DNA of 64,000 nt. Source: Enterobacteriaceae bacterium 4M9 (lineage in GTDB: Bacteria; Pseudomonadota; Gammaproteobacteria; Enterobacterales; Enterobacteriaceae). The translations under genes were made by a program, and so were the position numbers. The first letter of the stretch is position 1, and every line of letters starts with the position of its first letter. The notes beneath the pieces are model-generated. The model saw nothing but the letters and a program-made list of their open reading frames with translations. It made no database searches and had not been told where the DNA came from. The DNA lies in NCBI GenBank assembly GCA_010092695.1, contig JAADJJ010000001.1:992001-1056000 (forward strand), read 5' to 3'. Below, one piece after another: positions 43,363 through 52,364 of this stretch.

Positions 43363-43995
43363 ATGGACAAAACCACCGAACAGGCTGTTACTTTCTCAAA
43401 AAAGGATGTTGAAATTATTGCACGGGAACCGCTTTATCGCGGTTTTTTTTCGCTGGAGCGCTATCGCTTTCGCCACCGTTTATTTAACGGCGCAATGAGC
43501 GAGGAAGTGCAGCGCGACATTTTTGAGCGCGGCCACGCGGTAGTGCTGCTACCCTATGACCCAATACGCGACGACGTCGTGCTTATCGAACAAATCCGCA
43601 TTGCTGCCTGGGACACAAGCGCCAGCCCCTGGCTGATGGAGCTGGTGGCCGGCATGATTGAGCCTGGCGAAACGCATGAAGAGGTGGCGCGGCGCGAAGC
43701 GCAGGAAGAAGCAGGGCTTGAGGTTAAGCGTATGCGCCCCATTATAAGTTATCTGGCAAGCCCGGGTGGAACCAGCGAGCGCCTGTTTATTCACGTCGGT
43801 GAGGTGGATGCACGCAGCGCGCACGGCATCCACGGGCTGGCAGAGGAGCATGAAGATATTCGTGTGCACGTGGTGAGCAGGGAGCAGGCTTACCGCTGGG
43901 TTGAAGAAGGGAAAATCGATAACGCCGCTTCTGTCATCGCTCTGCAATGGCTGCAGCTTCATTATGAAACGTTACGTAAAGAGTGGAATGCCTGA
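43363..43995 (+). CDS. nudF: ADP-ribose pyrophosphatase NudF
   Basis: 210 residues from the ATG at 43363, with GGGAG upstream; an in-frame TTG earlier lacks one. Complete Nudix box GMIEPGETHEEVARREAQEE followed by AGL. It cleaves ADP-ribose to AMP and ribose-5-phosphate. First of a run nudF-yqiB-cpdA-yqiA-parE with one-base overlaps; its stop overlaps the yqiB start. Confidence 0.96.
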   Translation: MDKTTEQAVTFSKKDVEIIAREPLYRGFFSLERYRFRHRLFNGAMSEEVQRDIFERGHAVVLLPYDPIRDDVVLIEQIRIAAWDTSASPWLMELVAGMIEPGETHEEVARREAQEEAGLEVKRMRPIISYLASPGGTSERLFIHVGEVDARSAHGIHGLAEEHEDIRVHVVSREQAYRWVEEGKIDNAASVIALQWLQLHYETLRKEWNA

Positions 43996-44420
43996 TGTCA
44001 AAGCGCTATACACCTGATTTTCCTGAAATGATGCGTCTGTGTGAAACCAATTTTGCCCAGTTGCGTCGCCTGCTGCCGCGCGATGACGAGCCGGGAGCCA
44101 CAATTAGCTATCAGGTAAATGGCGCAAGGTATCGCTTAACGGTGCTGGAATCCACGCGCTACACCACGCTTGTCGAAATTGACCAGACCTGGCCTGCGGT
44201 GAGCTACTGGAGCCTGCCGTCAATGACGGTGCGGCTTTACCACGATGCAATGGTGGCGGAAGTGTGTTCGAGCCAGCAGATCTTTCGCTTTAAAGCGCGT
44301 TATGATTACCCAAATAAAAAGTTGCATCAACGCGACGAAAAGCATCAAATTAACCAGTTTCTTGCTGATTGGTTGCGCTACTGTTTAGCGCATGGAGCGA
44401 TGGCGGTTCCGGTTTGTTAG
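43995..44420 (+). CDS. yqiB: DUF1249 protein YqiB
   Basis: 141 residues from the ATG at 43995, which shares its A with the nudF stop (TGATG). Residues from SYWSLPSMTVRLYHDAMVAEV to the C-terminus are almost identical to E. coli YqiB. Soluble, no signal peptide. Function unknown; the strict position between nudF and cpdA suggests a nucleotide-related role but proves nothing. Confidence 0.92.
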   Translation: MSKRYTPDFPEMMRLCETNFAQLRRLLPRDDEPGATISYQVNGARYRLTVLESTRYTTLVEIDQTWPAVSYWSLPSMTVRLYHDAMVAEVCSSQQIFRFKARYDYPNKKLHQRDEKHQINQFLADWLRYCLAHGAMAVPVC

Positions 44421-44445
44421 CGTCGTTGAAACCTAAGGACACCAT

Positions 44446-45273
44446 TTGGAAAGCCTGTTAAATCTTACCGTGAACAGTGGGGCCACGGTAAGAGTATTGC
44501 AAATTACCGATACCCACCTGTTCGCAGAAAAAAACAGTACGCTGCTGGGCATTAATACCTGGGAAAGCTACCAGGCGGTGATGGCAGCGATTCGCGCACA
44601 GCAGCGCGACTGCGATCTGATTGTTGCAACCGGCGATCTCGCTCAGGATCAAAGCGCTGTGGCATATCAACATTTCGTTGAAGGGATTGCGGATTTTCCC
44701 GCGCCCTGCGTCTGGCTGCCCGGCAATCATGATTTTCAACCCGCCATGTATAGCACGCTGCTGGATTCCGGGATTTCGCCGTCAAAACTGATTTATGCCG
44801 GTGACGCCTGGCAAATTGTGCTGCTCGACAGCCAGGTCTTTGGCGTCCCCCACGGCGAACTGAGCGAATACCAGCTTGAGTGGCTGGAGAAAGCGCTGTC
44901 GCTGGCCCCTGAGCGCCACACCCTGCTGCTTTTGCATCATCATCCTTTACCTGCGGGCTGTAGCTGGCTCGATCAGCACAGTCTGCGTAATGCGGGTGAA
45001 CTGGACGAGGTGCTTAAGCGCTGGCCGCAGGTCAAAACGCTGCTGTGTGGCCATATTCACCAGGAGATGGACGCGGACTGGAACGGCCGCCGCCTGCTGG
45101 CTACACCATCAACCTGCGTTCAGTTTAAACCCCACTGCACCAATTTTACACTCGACACCATAGCACCGGGATGGCGCTGGCTGGAGCTGGGTGCGGATGG
45201 CACATTGACCACCGAGGTTTGTCGTCTTGCTGACGCGGCCTTTCGCCCGGATACGGCCTCAGAAGGGTACTGA
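44446..45273 (+). CDS. cpdA: 3',5'-cyclic AMP phosphodiesterase CpdA
   Basis: 275 residues, the E. coli length, with a TTG start at 44446 (product begins MESLLNLTV); AAGGA lies 10 nt upstream. Class III metallophosphodiesterase: ITDTHLF, GDLAQDQ, GNHDF, HHHPLP and CGHIHQE bind the two metals. It breaks down cAMP and so tunes CRP-dependent genes. Confidence 0.95.
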   Translation: MESLLNLTVNSGATVRVLQITDTHLFAEKNSTLLGINTWESYQAVMAAIRAQQRDCDLIVATGDLAQDQSAVAYQHFVEGIADFPAPCVWLPGNHDFQPAMYSTLLDSGISPSKLIYAGDAWQIVLLDSQVFGVPHGELSEYQLEWLEKALSLAPERHTLLLLHHHPLPAGCSWLDQHSLRNAGELDEVLKRWPQVKTLLCGHIHQEMDADWNGRRLLATPSTCVQFKPHCTNFTLDTIAPGWRWLELGADGTLTTEVCRLADAAFRPDTASEGY

Positions 45274-45848
45274 TGTCTACGCTGCTTTATCTTCACGGTT
45301 TCAACAGTTCGCCGCGTTCGGCCAAAGCCACCCACCTTCAGCGCTGGATGGCCGAACATCATCCGCACACTGAAATGCTGGTGCCGCAGCTGCCGCCGTA
45401 CCCTGACGAGGCGGCAGAGCTGCTTGAAACGCTGGTGCTGGAGCACGGCGGTGAGCAACTTGGCATTGTCGGCTCGTCGCTGGGGGGCTACTACGCGACC
45501 TGGCTTTCCCAGTGCTTTATGTTGCCCGCGGTGGTGATTAACCCGGCGGTGAGGCCGTTTGAACTGCTGACCCATTTTTTAGGCCATAATCAGAATCCGT
45601 GGACGGGTCAGGAATATGTGCTAGAGTCACGCCATATTTACGATCTCAAAGTTATGCAGATTGAACCGCTGGAAGCGCCAGATCTTATCTGGTTGCTGCA
45701 ACAGACCGGCGACGAGATTCTGGACTATCGTCAGGCGGTGGCTTATTACGCGTCCTGCCGCCAGACCGTCGAAACCGGCGGTAACCACGCATTTGTAGGC
45801 TTTGAAAACTATTTCACACAGACTGTCGATTTCCTGGGCTTACGTTAA
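45273..45848 (+). CDS. yqiA: Esterase YqiA
   Basis: 191 residues. UPF0227 alpha/beta hydrolase: LYLHGFNSSPRS oxyanion loop, nucleophile Ser in GSSLGGYYA, Asp in QQTGDEILDY, His in GGNHAF. E. coli YqiA hydrolyses palmitoyl-CoA and short esters. The ATG overlaps the cpdA stop by one base. Confidence 0.94.
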   Translation: MSTLLYLHGFNSSPRSAKATHLQRWMAEHHPHTEMLVPQLPPYPDEAAELLETLVLEHGGEQLGIVGSSLGGYYATWLSQCFMLPAVVINPAVRPFELLTHFLGHNQNPWTGQEYVLESRHIYDLKVMQIEPLEAPDLIWLLQQTGDEILDYRQAVAYYASCRQTVETGGNHAFVGFENYFTQTVDFLGLR

Positions 45849-45887
45849 GCCTGCGAGTGATACGGTTTCGCTATCTGAATAGAAAAC

Positions 45888-47780
45888 ATGACGCAATCCT
45901 ATAACGCAGATTCCATTGAGGTATTAACCGGGCTGGAACCGGTTCGCCGCCGTCCGGGAATGTATACCGACACGACGCGCCCGAACCATCTTGGCCAGGA
46001 AGTCATTGATAACAGCGTGGATGAAGCGCTGGCGGGCCATGCAAAGCGCGTGGACGTTATCCTGCATGCTGACCAGTCATTAGAAGTCATCGACGACGGG
46101 CGCGGGATGCCGGTGGATATTCACCCGGAAGAGGGTGTACCGGCGGTCGAGCTCATCATGTGTCGCCTGCATGCGGGCGGTAAATTCTCCAATAAAAACT
46201 ACCAGTTCTCCGGCGGCCTGCACGGCGTGGGGATTTCGGTGGTTAACGCCCTGTCTAAGCGCGTTGAGGTCACGGTTAAGCGTGACGCGCAGGTCTGGCG
46301 CATCGCCTTTGAAAACGGCGAGAAGGTGCAGAACCTGGAAGTGATTGGTACCTGCGGCAAGCGCAACACCGGCACCAGCGTGCACTTCTGGCCGGACGAA
46401 TCCTTCTTCGACAGCCCGCGTTTTTCCGTCTCACGCCTCTCGCATCTGCTGAAAGCCAAAGCGGTACTGTGCCCTGGCGTGGAAATCACGTTTAAGGATG
46501 AAGTTAACAATACCGAGCAGCGCTGGTGCTATCAGGACGGTCTTAACGACTACCTGAGTGAGGCGGTTAACGGTCTGCCGACGCTGCCGCAGCAGCCGTT
46601 TATCGGCAACTTCTCTGGTGAGACCGAGGCGGTGGACTGGGCGCTGCTGTGGCTGCCGGAAGGTGGCGAATTACTGACTGAAAGCTACGTTAACCTGATC
46701 CCGACCATGCAGGGCGGTACTCACGTTAACGGTTTGCGTCAGGGGCTGCTGGATGCCATGCGCGAGTTCTGCGAGTTTCGCAACATCCTGCCGCGCGGCG
46801 TGAAGCTCACCGCAGATGATATCTGGGAGCGCTGCGCCTACGTGCTATCGGTCAAAATGCAGGACCCGCAGTTTGCCGGTCAGACTAAAGAGCGTCTGTC
46901 GTCGCGCCAGTGCGCGGCGTTTGTTTCCGCGGTGGTGAAAGATGCCTTTACGCTGTGGCTTAACCAGAACGTGCAGGCCGCAGAACTGCTGGCAGAAATG
47001 GCCATTTCCAGCGCCCAGCGTCGCATGCGTGCGGCGAAAAAAGTGGTGCGTAAGAAGCTCACCAGCGGTCCGGCGTTGCCGGGTAAGCTTGCGGACTGCA
47101 CGGCGCAGGATCTGAATCGTACTGAGCTTTTCCTGGTAGAAGGGGACTCAGCGGGCGGGTCGGCCAAGCAGGCGCGCGATCGTGAATATCAGGCGATCAT
47201 GCCGCTTAAAGGTAAGATCCTGAATACCTGGGAAGTGTCGTCTGATGAAGTGCTGGCGTCCCAGGAAGTGCACGATATCTCTGTTGCGATCGGTATCGAT
47301 CCGGACAGTGAGGATCTCAGCCAATTACGCTACGGCAAAATTTGTATTCTTGCGGATGCGGACTCCGACGGTTTGCACATTGCCACGCTGCTGTGTGCGC
47401 TGTTTGTACGTCACTTCCGTGCGCTGGTGAAAGGCGGACATGTCTATGTGGCAATGCCACCGCTTTACCGCATCGATTTGGGCAAAGAAGTCTATTACGC
47501 GCTGGATGAGGAAGAAAAAGCGGGCGTGCTGGAGCAGCTTAAACGTAAGCGCGGCAAGCCGAACGTGCAGCGCTTTAAAGGGCTGGGTGAGATGAACCCA
47601 CTCCAGCTGCGTGAAACCACGCTTGACCCGAACACGCGCCGCCTGGTGCAGCTCACTATCAGCGATGAAGATGACGAGCGCACGCGCGCGATGATGGATA
47701 TGCTGCTGGCGAAAAAGCGCTCTGAAGACAGACGCAACTGGCTACAGGAAAAAGGCGACATGGCCGATATCGAGGCCTGA
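45888..47780 (+). CDS. parE: DNA topoisomerase IV subunit B (ParE)
   Basis: 630 residues, as in E. coli. GHKL ATPase (VIDDGRGMPVDIH, GGLHGVGISVVNAL), transducer domain, then TOPRIM (LFLVEGDSAGGSAKQ, ILADADSDGLHI) and the C-terminal part that binds ParC (RFKGLGEMNPLQLRETT). With ParC it decatenates daughter chromosomes and relaxes supercoils. Confidence 0.98.
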   Translation: MTQSYNADSIEVLTGLEPVRRRPGMYTDTTRPNHLGQEVIDNSVDEALAGHAKRVDVILHADQSLEVIDDGRGMPVDIHPEEGVPAVELIMCRLHAGGKFSNKNYQFSGGLHGVGISVVNALSKRVEVTVKRDAQVWRIAFENGEKVQNLEVIGTCGKRNTGTSVHFWPDESFFDSPRFSVSRLSHLLKAKAVLCPGVEITFKDEVNNTEQRWCYQDGLNDYLSEAVNGLPTLPQQPFIGNFSGETEAVDWALLWLPEGGELLTESYVNLIPTMQGGTHVNGLRQGLLDAMREFCEFRNILPRGVKLTADDIWERCAYVLSVKMQDPQFAGQTKERLSSRQCAAFVSAVVKDAFTLWLNQNVQAAELLAEMAISSAQRRMRAAKKVVRKKLTSGPALPGKLADCTAQDLNRTELFLVEGDSAGGSAKQARDREYQAIMPLKGKILNTWEVSSDEVLASQEVHDISVAIGIDPDSEDLSQLRYGKICILADADSDGLHIATLLCALFVRHFRALVKGGHVYVAMPPLYRIDLGKEVYYALDEEEKAGVLEQLKRKRGKPNVQRFKGLGEMNPLQLRETTLDPNTRRLVQLTISDEDDERTRAMMDMLLAKKRSEDRRNWLQEKGDMADIEA

Positions 47781-47791
47781 TTGTCGTGATG

Positions 47792-47821
47792 AAAAAACGG
47801 TGCCCAAGGGCACCGTTTTTT
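47792..47821 (+). terminator. parE terminator
   Basis: CGGTGCC-CAAG-GGCACCG hairpin with six A before and six T after, 12 bp past the parE stop codon. Confidence 0.9.
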
Positions 47822-48525
47822 ATTGCGCCAGAGAGGATACCCGTGTGTGGCCCAGGTTAAAGGGGCTTCAATAACGTCGCCCTGAAAAGCGTTCACAGTG
47901 ATGACATGCAGTCAGCAGGGGAAAGAATAAAGGGAGAATAGTCATCTTTTCTTCATTTATTTAAAACATCGGATTAAATATATTTGTGATGAAATATATG
48001 AATAACACCTTCGTTTCTACTGCTGGTGGTTCTCTGCCGCTAACCCTCTCTTTCTTAAATACGTTGTCACCGTCAGGTGGGTATATTTATTACAGAGGTA
48101 AAGTGTCATTTCAGCAATGCGCAATTTACGTCAGGATCTATATTTCACATTCCATTGTAGTGACAATGCTTGTGTTGAAATAGCCTGATTTTAATATCCC
48201 ATTATTTATTGAAACAGAAAAATACACAGTCGTAAAAATATCTTACCTGCTATTTTTGAACGTTAGTGAATAATCATTCCATTAATAACGGTAATGCGAT
48301 GGATAATCATAGTGCCCGTCTCCAGGTGCAGGTGTTTGGTAAGCACAAATCTCTAGAGTGAGTCAAAAGCCCCTGCAAAATCACCTGGCTTTGGGCGAAA
48401 GTGGCATTATAAATTAGCGGATTATAATGTAATGATATAGGCAAAAAAACAGGCATTTATTTACAATGAATAAGGTTTTAGTAACACGAGTAAATAAATT
48501 TTTATGGCAAATAAACAGGTGAAAT
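47822..48525. other. Gene-free stretch between parE and yagU
   Basis: About 700 AT-rich bp. A 65-codon ORF (47986-48183) has no recognisable product. The yagU promoter must lie in the right part. Nothing else supportable. Confidence 0.6.
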
Positions 48526-49140
48526 ATGAATATATTTGAACAAACGCCCCCAAACCGCAGGCGCTACGGCCTGGCGGCGTTCATCGGGCTTATTGCAGGT
48601 ATTGTCTCGGCATTTGTTAAATGGGGGGCTGAAGTTCCTCTGCCGCCACGCAGTCCCGTGGATATGTTTAACGCTGCCTGTGGGCCTGAATCATTAATCA
48701 GGGTTGCAGGGCAAATTGATTGTTCACGTAATTTCCTCAACCCTCCTTACATTTTTCTTCGCGACTGGCTAGGCGTGGCCGATCCAAACGCGGTGGTCTA
48801 TACGTTTGCCGGGCATGTATTCAACTGGGTTGGTGTTACCCACATTATCTTCTCGATTGTTTTCGCCGTCGGATATTGTGTTGTCGCTGAAGTATTCCCA
48901 AAAATTAAACTCTGGCAGGGTTTATTCGCGGGTGCGTTAGCACAACTCTTTGTTCATATGATCTCCTTTCCGCTTATGGGCCTTACACCTCCTCTGTTCG
49001 ATCTTCCGTGGTATGAAAACGTCTCAGAAATTATCGGGCATTTAGTGTGGTTTTGGTCTATTGAAATCATTCGTAGGGACCTGCGTAACAGAATTACGCA
49101 TGAGCCTGATCCGGAATTTCCCTTGATAAAAAACAGATAG
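48526..49140 (+). CDS. yagU: Inner membrane protein YagU (DUF1440)
   Basis: 204 residues, nearly identical to E. coli YagU, beginning MNIFEQTPPNRRRYGLAAFIG. Four or so hydrophobic segments (AAFIGLIAGIVSAFVKW, VTHIIFSIVFAVGYCVV, WQGLFAGALAQLFVHMI, IIGHLVWFWSIEII). YagU has been linked to acid resistance in E. coli, where it lies far from parE; here it stands at the left side of the island. Confidence 0.93.
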   Translation: MNIFEQTPPNRRRYGLAAFIGLIAGIVSAFVKWGAEVPLPPRSPVDMFNAACGPESLIRVAGQIDCSRNFLNPPYIFLRDWLGVADPNAVVYTFAGHVFNWVGVTHIIFSIVFAVGYCVVAEVFPKIKLWQGLFAGALAQLFVHMISFPLMGLTPPLFDLPWYENVSEIIGHLVWFWSIEIIRRDLRNRITHEPDPEFPLIKNR

Positions 49141-49161
49141 ATATTAACTATCCCTAATTGG

Positions 49162-49186
49162 AATGGTGCTGCTGTGTAGCACCATT
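49162..49186 (+). terminator. Hairpin after yagU
   Basis: AATGGTGCT/AGCACCATT 9-bp stem, 7-nt loop, followed by TCTGTCATTCTTTG, 21 bp past the yagU stop. Confidence 0.6.
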
Positions 49187-49256
49187 TCTGTCATTCTTTG
49201 CGCTGCATACGATAATGCTCGATGGTCAGGTGACAGCAATGGATTTATTTTGATGG

Positions 49257-49296
49257 ACTCACATTTCACATGCGTGCTCTTTTTTGAAATGTGAGT
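49257..49296. repeat. 12-bp perfect inverted repeat
   Basis: ACTCACATTTCA and TGAAATGTGAGT separated by 16 nt in the 535-bp gap between yagU and ulaR. The rest of that gap holds the yagU hairpin and only short ORFs without a recognisable product. Confidence 0.7.
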
Positions 49297-49675
49297 AAGC
49301 ACAATGACATCACCACACAGTTCAACCCTGCGTACTTTTGCAATAAACAATTTTTAATATCATACCGGTTTGGAGTATGTGATGAAGGACGGCAATTACA
49401 TGACAAGCTCATCTGTCTTCAATTGTGCAAATGGATTAAAATAGTTGTGTTTTCGCGCGCACGTTTTTTACCGCTGCGGATTGCAGCCACCAGTCTGATT
49501 ATATCGATTGAATATCTGAAGTGAGAATGCTGTACAAACCTGCTGTCGGTCCTGCTGGTGTGGCTTGTGATGATGTTTCGCCGGGAAACTCGTTGAGTTC
49601 AGCAATAAAAATAACAAAGAAAGGGAGGAAACGGATTATCCTTTTTCATCCCAGACATACCTGTTTAGCACAATG

Positions 49676-50434
49676 TCAGACGAGAATTACCTGAACCTCT
49701 TTGGCCTGTAATTGTTTTATCACCTCAGGGTCTGCATCTTTACCGGTAATCAGAATGTCTATTTTACTGGCGGGACAAAATAGCATGCCAGCCCGCTGCC
49801 CGACCTTGCTGCTGTCTGCCAGTACCACCAGTTTTCCAACGTGGTTAAGCATTTTTTGTTCAGCCATGGCTGTCAACATGTCCATCTTATAGAGACCGTC
49901 CGCGGTAACGCCCTTGCCGCTGGTGAACATCCAGTGCCCGGCATAAAGAGATGAGATCTCGTCCTGTGGGGCAAGTGTAATGGATTGTGACTTATTATAT
50001 TGACCGCCAATAATGACAACACCGTCATGGTCATTCTCAATGAGATAGTTGGCCAGTGGGAAGTAGTTGGTGATGACCTGAACATCCTGCCCGCAAATCT
50101 CCTGTCCCAGCACAAAGGCAGTGGAGCCACAGTTGATGACGGCACTGTCGCCGGGGGTGATCAGGGCGGCGGCGGCCTGAGCAATGCGCACTTTTTCGCT
50201 GTGATGAAGGCTTTCATTGCTGTCCAGTGGAGACCAGTGCGGCTTTTTCGCCTGTATCAATGCCTCTGCACCGTTACGCACTTTGCGCAGTTTGCCGGCA
50301 TCATTGAGCTTGTTGATATCACGCCGGGCCGTTGCGGGTGAAATATCAAAGGCCTGCATGATACTTTTAACCGACAGATGACGTTTCTGATGCAGCAATT
50401 CCAGCATAGCGTTATGGCGATGAGCTTCTGTCAT
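49676..50434 (-). CDS. ulaR: DeoR-family regulator, UlaR-like
   Basis: 252 residues (E. coli UlaR 251). Winged HTH at the N-terminus (HLSVKSIMQAFDISPATARRD, recognition helix, then INKLNDAGKLRKVRNGAEA) and effector domain (VINCGSTAFVLG, IIGGQYNKSQSITL, YAGHWMFTSGKGVTADGLY, VVLADSSKVGQRAG). Similarity to UlaR runs along the whole protein. It probably represses both arms of this locus until L-ascorbate-6-phosphate, the UlaR ligand, is present. It is the last gene of the leftward arm; in E. coli ulaR stands beside ulaG. Confidence 0.85.
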   Translation of the reverse strand: MTEAHRHNAMLELLHQKRHLSVKSIMQAFDISPATARRDINKLNDAGKLRKVRNGAEALIQAKKPHWSPLDSNESLHHSEKVRIAQAAAALITPGDSAVINCGSTAFVLGQEICGQDVQVITNYFPLANYLIENDHDGVVIIGGQYNKSQSITLAPQDEISSLYAGHWMFTSGKGVTADGLYKMDMLTAMAEQKMLNHVGKLVVLADSSKVGQRAGMLFCPASKIDILITGKDADPEVIKQLQAKEVQVILV

Positions 50435-50532
50435 ATCATGCCTGATGATGATTGAGTATGATTTTTAGGTGATTATATCGCGCATGAGCGTGAATGACAG
50501 CTATTTTGTCCACTCTCCCTGATGACCGGATA

Positions 50533-51405
50533 TCAGGCAAGCTCCAGACCCGCCTGCTGGCCCAACGTAACCAGTCGTGCTCTGGCCATCTTCAGATTGC
50601 TGGCCCACTGCTCATCTTTGGCCCACATTTCCAGAACCAGTGGTCCGCTGTAACCTGTTTTTGCCAGGACGGTAAAAATGGCGGCGAAGTCGACATCACC
50701 TTCTCCTATCGCCAGATCGCGAAACTGCCCTTTATCGTGGTCTGACACTCTGCGCGTGTCCTTAAGATGGATCTGCACGATATGATCGGCGCTCAATTGC
50801 AATTCAGTGCAGGTGTCGTAGTTCCAGCCAGTGATATTGCCGACGTCCGGGTAAGCCATAAAGTAGGGCGACGGTATCTGCTTTTTCAGCACTTCGAATT
50901 TGCTCAGAGAGTTGAGGTAAGGCGTATCCATGATTTCTACGCCCAGCATCACCCCGGCTCGCTCGGCCATTCGGGTTGCCGTTTTCATTCCCTGGATGAA
51001 ATGCTGGTGAGTTTCCTCGCTGTGAGGTTCGTAATAGACATCATAACCCGCCAGTTGAATGCAGCGAATGCCGAGCTTATACGCCAGATTTATCGCTTTT
51101 TGCATAATAATTGCTGCCCTCTCCCGTGTTGCCGGATCGTTCGAACCAAACGGAAACCGACGATGGGCGCTCAGGCACATGGATTGCAATGGAAAGTTGT
51201 GCTTTTCGCACAGACGCCTGAGCTGATATATCTCCGCATCTGACCAATCCAGCCGCTGTAATTTTTCATCGGATTCATCTACCGACATTTCAATGAAATC
51301 AAAACCAAGCTCACTCGCGCACAGAATTTTGTCTCTCCATTCCAGAGTAGAGGGCATCGCTTTTTCATACAGACCAAGGCGAAAGGCATTATCGAAGTTA
51401 TGCAT
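50533..51405 (-). CDS. ulaE: L-xylulose-5-phosphate 3-epimerase, UlaE-like
   Basis: 290 residues from the ATG at 51405 with GGAG upstream (E. coli UlaE 284). Xylose-isomerase-like TIM barrel; LGFDFIEMSVDESDEKLQRLDW, SMCLSAHRRFPFGS, GVEIMDTP, PDVGNITGW, QIHLKDTRRV and LEMWAKDE hold the metal and substrate ligands. It converts L-xylulose-5-P to L-ribulose-5-P, linking UlaD to UlaF. The gene lies on the arm opposite to ulaF and ulaD, unlike E. coli, where all are in one operon. Confidence 0.88.
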   Translation of the reverse strand: MHNFDNAFRLGLYEKAMPSTLEWRDKILCASELGFDFIEMSVDESDEKLQRLDWSDAEIYQLRRLCEKHNFPLQSMCLSAHRRFPFGSNDPATRERAAIIMQKAINLAYKLGIRCIQLAGYDVYYEPHSEETHQHFIQGMKTATRMAERAGVMLGVEIMDTPYLNSLSKFEVLKKQIPSPYFMAYPDVGNITGWNYDTCTELQLSADHIVQIHLKDTRRVSDHDKGQFRDLAIGEGDVDFAAIFTVLAKTGYSGPLVLEMWAKDEQWASNLKMARARLVTLGQQAGLELA

Positions 51406-51419
51406 ACACGCTCCTGTGT

Positions 51420-52244
51420 TCAGATAGGGAAACAAGTGTTCAGTACGTCGAGGATCCCGCGTCCGTCATTGCTCTCGCGGGTAACTTGCCGGGCTATTTG
51501 CTTAACCTGTGGCTCGGCATTTGCCATGGCAATCCCCATCCCTGCAAGGCTGAGCATGGAGATGTCGTTGTGGTTATCGCCAATCGCAACCAGTTGTGTG
51601 GGGCTTATCCCGTGTTGCTCAAGATATTCCTGGAGTCGCGCGCCTTTGTTGTTGCCTTTGCGAGCAAAATCCACACGACTGGACCAGGACTGCTCGCCAC
51701 TGAAATGCTCACGAACCCAGGGATGGTTTGAGAAAGCGTCAATCGCGGCAAGCTCTCCCTCAGCGACGAATTTCCAGACGTGTGTGCTGTTTGCCAGTTC
51801 CTCTTCCAGAGAGGGAATACAGGCTATCTGCGGCTGGACAGGTGCCGGAAAGCCGGCAGCCCATTGTTGAAGGGCTTCCATGTAGCGCACCGGATACCGG
51901 GCGGTGTAGACCATGCGCTCAGTGACATACATGACAAGGCGCAGTGAGAAGGTCTGCGCTAAGGCGATGAAGTGCCGCGCCTGCTCGTGAGGAATGGCGT
52001 TGTCTGTCAGGACTGCGCGTTGCCCGTAGTCGTAAACATAAGTCCCGTTACAGCAAATAATGGGCGTCGTCAGACCAAGCTCATAATGATAAGGATACGC
52101 GGCCGAGTGGTGCCTGCCGGTAACCAGAATGACAGTGGCTTGCTTCTTGACTCTCATGATGCCTTCTTTGACGGCCGGCATGATGGTGTGCGCGCTGGTT
52201 AGGGTTGTGCCATCAAGGTCGAGTGCCAGGGCGAGATAGCTCAT
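51420..52244 (-). CDS. HAD-superfamily (Cof-type) phosphatase
   Basis: 274 residues. HAD motifs: I ALDLDGTTL, II VTGR, III with the basic RVDFARKGNNKGARL segment, IV IGDNHNDISML. A Cof-type C2 cap lies between motifs II and III. Such enzymes dephosphorylate small sugar phosphates or cofactors. It lies 14 bp from ulaE and in the same leftward set, so a sugar phosphate of the pathway is a likely substrate. No such gene is in the E. coli ula operon. The exact paralogue (YidA, YbjI, others) cannot be chosen by eye. Confidence 0.8.
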   Translation of the reverse strand: MSYLALALDLDGTTLTSAHTIMPAVKEGIMRVKKQATVILVTGRHHSAAYPYHYELGLTTPIICCNGTYVYDYGQRAVLTDNAIPHEQARHFIALAQTFSLRLVMYVTERMVYTARYPVRYMEALQQWAAGFPAPVQPQIACIPSLEEELANSTHVWKFVAEGELAAIDAFSNHPWVREHFSGEQSWSSRVDFARKGNNKGARLQEYLEQHGISPTQLVAIGDNHNDISMLSLAGMGIAMANAEPQVKQIARQVTRESNDGRGILDVLNTCFPI

Positions 52245-52364
52245 CGTCTGTTCTTCGTATTATTGGTTGAGAAGGCCTGGCAATGCGGGAGGTCATTGAT
52301 ATAACACCGTGCGGGCTTATCAATGACTTTCCCTGGTATTACCTGGCGTATTTAACGAGAACGC

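Noticed and set aside
47986..48183. 65-codon ORF between parE and yagU
   Set aside because: GTG start without a ribosome site and no recognisable product.
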